From Verrucomicrobium sp. BvORR034 (GTDB lineage Bacteria; Verrucomicrobiota; Verrucomicrobiia; Verrucomicrobiales; Verrucomicrobiaceae): a stretch of 64,000 nt of DNA. Made by a program: the position numbers and the translations under genes. Below, one piece after another: positions 60,948 to 64,000 of this stretch. The stretch's first letter is position 1. Every line of letters begins with the position of its first letter. The stretch spans positions 1 to 64,000 of the forward strand of contig NZ_BATQ01000064.1 in the NCBI RefSeq assembly GCF_000739635.1, given 5' to 3'. Under the pieces are notes generated by a model, which saw only the letters and a list, made by a program, of their open reading frames with translations, was not told the origin of the DNA and did not search any database.

Positions 60948-62771
60948 ATGCGCCTGGCCACTCGCGAGATCAGCCAGATCCTGCAGAAGGACGATGAGCG
61001 CATGCACGGGAAGAGGAATTACATCTACTTCCCGATGGTCTCGCCCTGCCAGCGGTTGATCGCATTCGGTGCTTCCCCAGACAGCCATGACCACTTCGAG
61101 GCGGACTACGATTTGTACCTCGCCCACCTGAACCCGGTGACGCTGGAGATCATCGGCAATCCTGTACGATACACCAGCTTCAAGGGAACGGACCGGTATC
61201 CTGATGTGTACCGTACGGAACTCCCCCTGGGCACCCGATATGTGGAAGGGGAAACAACTCTGGACTTTGCCGTGAAGGATGCAGGGAAAGGACAGTGGGG
61301 CTGGCACATGACCGGCAAGGTGAACTACGAGGGGGACAAGGTGCGGCACACGTTCAAAAAACCGGGTGAATATTGGATCGAGGCCCGACAGCTTCCGGAT
61401 GGGGTGAAGCTGCGTGGTTATGTGCACGTGAGTCCGCCTGCTCCGCCCAAGGTCGAAGGAGCCCGACGCGAGGGCAAGGATGGCATTGTGGTGGATTTCG
61501 ACGAGCCGGTGGACAGCAGCGAGGCCATCGTCAAGCTGGCAGATGGGACGGTGCTCAAGAACTGGAAACTGAGTGAAGGAGACCTTTCCCTCACCGTGAA
61601 GCTTCCGGAGCAGTCCAAGGACGCTGAGGCGTTGGTGATCGAGGGTTTCAAAGACCGGGCACAGCATCCCAACCGGATGTCTGCGACGGCCCTGCGTGTA
61701 CCCAAGGCCGCCTGGCCAGCCACAGATGAAGGACTCGTGTTTGTCTGGGAACAGGTGCGCGGTCTGACCAAGCTGCCCAATGGCAACCCCTGCACGGTGG
61801 TACCGCAGGGGGTGGCCTTCTGGGACCAGCGGGGTGCCATGAAACTACGAGGCGGCTGGTTTGATGCACCTGAGGCGGGTGAGCTGGTCTCCTCCGAATG
61901 TCGGAAGACCCATGAGGTGAGTCTGGAGATGGTGATCACACCGCAGGGCAATGTGAAGGAGAAGGAGGACCGCCGCATTCTGACCCTGGCGAACAATGAT
62001 CAGGAGCGGAATCTCACGATCATCCAGCGCGGTCCAAGGCTCTTCCTCTGGATGAGAACCCCGGCCAATGGGCCGGCGGGTGATGTGGAGGAGACCTCCC
62101 TGGCCGTGGTGCAAAAGGGGTACCCGCACCACCTCGTGCTGGCCTACGGCAAGGACAAGCTGACGGTGTATGTGGACGGGCAGGCGGCCTGGACGAGAAA
62201 CCGCATCACGGGCGACTTCAGCAACTGGGAGTCCATGAAGATGCGTCTGGGAGCCTCATCAGAGGGCAAGCAACCCTGGCGTGGCGAGATCGAGCGGGTG
62301 CTGATCTACAATCGCAAGCTGAGCGACGAGGAAGTGGCGCAGCATGCCAACTCATCCATCGTGATGTCCGGCCAGCGTCTTCCTGTGAAGGAGGGCGTCG
62401 TTTGGGCGAAGTTGGTGGAGATGTCTCCCACCCCCACGTTGCAGGAGTTCCAGCCCTATACAGAGGCCCTCGTCAATCATCTCTATGAAGTGACCGAGGT
62501 GGTGGAAGGGGCCGGCGACCTCGGGGTGAAACCCGGGGATCAGATCGTGGTCTCGCAGTGGAGCTGGATGGGGGCGCAACCCCTCCCAGCCCAGAAGCTG
62601 CAAGTAGGGCAGACCTTGAAACTCCGCCTGCAGCGCCCGGAAGACCATCCGGAACTGGGCAGCCTGTTCGTGAAAGAAGGGTTGAGCAGCGGGTTCGATG
62701 CGCCAACGTTTCACGACGTCGGGGACTGGGATGCGGCGCTGGAAGGGAGTGTGCCGCAAGCGGCACGTTGA
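60948..62771 (+). CDS. Propeller end plus LamG-like domain, C-terminal part of the frameshifted gene
   Basis: 607 aa from the first ATG (60948); the frame is open upstream into the G7 tract. Early part completes the propeller of the preceding frame (YFPMVSPCQRLIAFGASPDS, YDLYLAHL). A fibronectin-like part follows (about 140-250), then a concanavalin/LamG-like domain (about 255-460: VSLEMVITPQGN, TLANNDQERNLTIIQRG, LVLAYGKDKLTVYVDGQ, GEIERVLIYNRKLSDEE), and a C-terminal soluble domain ending near a haem-free DVGDWDAALEGS segment. No catalytic motif. Independent translation would leave half a propeller, which argues for one gene. Confidence 0.65.
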   Translation: MRLATREISQILQKDDERMHGKRNYIYFPMVSPCQRLIAFGASPDSHDHFEADYDLYLAHLNPVTLEIIGNPVRYTSFKGTDRYPDVYRTELPLGTRYVEGETTLDFAVKDAGKGQWGWHMTGKVNYEGDKVRHTFKKPGEYWIEARQLPDGVKLRGYVHVSPPAPPKVEGARREGKDGIVVDFDEPVDSSEAIVKLADGTVLKNWKLSEGDLSLTVKLPEQSKDAEALVIEGFKDRAQHPNRMSATALRVPKAAWPATDEGLVFVWEQVRGLTKLPNGNPCTVVPQGVAFWDQRGAMKLRGGWFDAPEAGELVSSECRKTHEVSLEMVITPQGNVKEKEDRRILTLANNDQERNLTIIQRGPRLFLWMRTPANGPAGDVEETSLAVVQKGYPHHLVLAYGKDKLTVYVDGQAAWTRNRITGDFSNWESMKMRLGASSEGKQPWRGEIERVLIYNRKLSDEEVAQHANSSIVMSGQRLPVKEGVVWAKLVEMSPTPTLQEFQPYTEALVNHLYEVTEVVEGAGDLGVKPGDQIVVSQWSWMGAQPLPAQKLQVGQTLKLRLQRPEDHPELGSLFVKEGLSSGFDAPTFHDVGDWDAALEGSVPQAAR

Positions 62772-62837
62772 GACGGCTTCGCCTGGATTGTCGGCGCGAC
62801 CTTTGGCGAGAGGTGTCCAACGGCAGTTTGAAATATG

Positions 62838-62870
62838 CCTCTGTGAAACTCTGTGCCCTCTGTGGTTAAA
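62838..62870. repeat. CTCTGTG-type dispersed repeat, longer copy
   Basis: Three CTCTGTG units (62839, 62849, 62858) ending in GGTTAAA. It lies in the 115-bp tail-to-tail gap, 16 bp from the stop codon of the leftward beta-strand-repeat gene. Matches the motif at 58571. Confidence 0.65.
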
Positions 62871-62886
62871 CGGATTTCATTTGTCT

Positions 62887-64000
62887 CTACCGGCCCAAGC
62901 CTTGTTTGCGGCGTTTGCGGAGGAGGAAACCAGCCCCTGCCATGAGGAGCAGCATGGCGCGGGAGGGTTCGGGGATGGCAATCACGGAAATGTAGCCGGT
63001 CTGGCCGATGAGACTGGTGTCCCACTTCAGCCCTGCGGCAAGAGTGGGGAGTTCGTAGGTGGCAAAGGTACCGGTGATGCCGCCGGCGGTGACGTTGGCC
63101 CAGTCGATGAGCTGCCAGGAGTCGCCCAGGTTCCAATTCAAGGCATCCCCGGCCGCGTCCTCCACTTTGAGGGTGCCGCCCAGCTGGACTGCGCCGGTGT
63201 TGTTGAACTTGAGTACATCGCTGTAGAGCTGGCCGTGGTCGGAACCCATGGTGTCATCTTCCTGGCCGAAGATGTCGAGCAGGAGCACGCCATTGAGCAG
63301 GACGGTGCCGGTGCCGGTGCCGAGATGAAGATTCAGGTCGGAGGTGAAGAGGTCGTCGCCGAGATTGCCCACTCTCAAGGTCCCGTTGATTGTGATATTG
63401 GCGTTGGTGGTGTTGATGGCTCCGCGTCCCGCCAAGGTGGCCCCGGCCGCGATGGTGACCTGCCCGGTGCCGGTGGCGCTGCCGGTGAGGGTGTTCACGA
63501 GCAGGGTTCCTGCGTTGATGCTGGTGCCGCCGCTGTAGCTGTTGGCGTCATTGCTGAGCTCCATGGTGCCTGCGCCGCCTTTGTTAAGGGCTCCTGTGTT
63601 GGTGATCCGGCCGCTGATGATGAGGTCCGTCTCTGAGTTTGCCGTAATATCCTGAACCGTCCAGTTGGCGGCGGCAACATGGCTGACCAGAGTGCTGATC
63701 TCTGATGCGGTGGCACTGCTGCCTGTGACCTGCCAGTTGGTGGCGCTGGAGGCCCGGACCTCGTCGATCCCGTTGACGTTGCCGCCGTTCTGAAGCGTCA
63801 GATTGTTGAAGTACTGCTCCTCATTCAGCGTCAACAGCCCCCCGTTAACCACTACGGAGTCCGACATGCTTCCGTTGCCGCCGCCCAGAGTGTGGGTGGC
63901 GGTCAGGATGACGCTGGCCCCGGCATTGATGGTGAGCGTTCCGTTCCCTTCCATGCGATTGCCGCCAAAGCTGCCGCCGTTGATGGTGACGACGCCGCTG
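62887..64000 (-). CDS. Second beta-strand-repeat PEP-CTERM protein (5' end outside window)
   Basis: The frame is open to the right edge, so only about 370 C-terminal residues are seen. Passenger-type repeats (GGAGTMELSNDANSYSGGTS, NAGTLLVNTLTGSATGTG) lead to IPEPSRAMLLLMAGAGFLL and a basic tail, a PEP-CTERM signal. It is the same protein class as the 1676-aa protein but only moderately similar to its C-terminus. Full length unknown. Confidence 0.88.
   Translation of the reverse strand, partial: SGVVTINGGSFGGNRMEGNGTLTINAGASVILTATHTLGGGNGSMSDSVVVNGGLLTLNEEQYFNNLTLQNGGNVNGIDEVRASSATNWQVTGSSATASEISTLVSHVAAANWTVQDITANSETDLIISGRITNTGALNKGGAGTMELSNDANSYSGGTSINAGTLLVNTLTGSATGTGQVTIAAGATLAGRGAINTTNANITINGTLRVGNLGDDLFTSDLNLHLGTGTGTVLLNGVLLLDIFGQEDDTMGSDHGQLYSDVLKFNNTGAVQLGGTLKVEDAAGDALNWNLGDSWQLIDWANVTAGGITGTFATYELPTLAAGLKWDTSLIGQTGYISVIAIPEPSRAMLLLMAGAGFLLRKRRKQGLGR

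Noticed and set aside
60906-60948. GTG at 60906 as the start of an independent gene
   Set aside because: It would begin inside the last codons of the preceding frame and leave half a propeller; a frameshift in one gene explains the data better.

Overview
The window is GC-rich, densely coded chromosomal DNA from a member of the phylum Verrucomicrobia (PVC superphylum), closest in style to Verrucomicrobium/Prosthecobacter-type genomes. The assignment rests on gene content: two large secreted 'PVC-type' dehydrogenase plus cytochrome c proteins (CxxCH), a stand-alone SWIB-domain protein, very large autotransporter-associated beta-strand-repeat proteins with PEP-CTERM tails, a NagB-LmbE fusion, LpxI (so lipid A is made) and many verrucomicrobial-style hypothetical secreted proteins. 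I saw no rRNA, tRNA, CRISPR array, prophage or intact insertion sequence.

Layout. 0-9 kb: a ClpX-like AAA+ protein (5' end outside the window) in tandem with a degenerate adenylate-cyclase-like membrane protein, recR, yqhA, a PAS-AraC regulator divergent from a 976-aa PVC haem protein, and tag. 9-17 kb: a leftward set (moeB-rhodanese, KDPG aldolase, NagB-LmbE fusion), then rightward small proteins, an EboB-like TatD hydrolase and lpxI. 17-31 kb: VOC protein, SWIB protein, PAP2 phosphatase, PafA-like phosphatase, a Rnk/GreA-C-like coupled pair, SRPBCC and PGPGW proteins, M15-like peptidase, ceramidase and a TPR lipoprotein. 31-39.5 kb: acyl carrier protein, FkbH-like HAD-IIIC protein, MBOAT acyltransferase, then (after prfC) two paralogous membrane-anchored SGNH-like proteins. 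Together these look like a cell-surface acyl or glyceryl transfer pathway. 39.5-50.5 kb: membrane proteins, a transglutaminase-like protein, two tandem SGNH plus alpha/beta-hydrolase fusion esterases, an orphan ABC ATPase, a second PVC haem protein and an aroE-like gene. 50.7-64 kb: a 1676-aa beta-strand-repeat PEP-CTERM protein, GNAT, an orphan DnaC/IstB-like ATPase, phrB, a beta-propeller/LamG gene split by a frameshift at a G7 tract, and the C-terminal part of a second beta-strand-repeat protein.

A second theme is non-coding. Every tail-to-tail (convergent) gap longer than about 100 bp contains short hairpin or direct-repeat elements from several families (about 3.7, 8.2, 16.5-17.3, 46.9, 50.6, 58.57 and 62.84 kb), and one further set lies downstream of a leftward gene at 26.3-26.5 kb. 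In several copies the hairpin structure is kept although the sequence differs. This looks like a modular 3'-end or terminator-like repeat system and, with the acyl-transfer cluster, is the most unusual feature of the window.

All calls come from reading sequence and motifs by eye; no database search was run.
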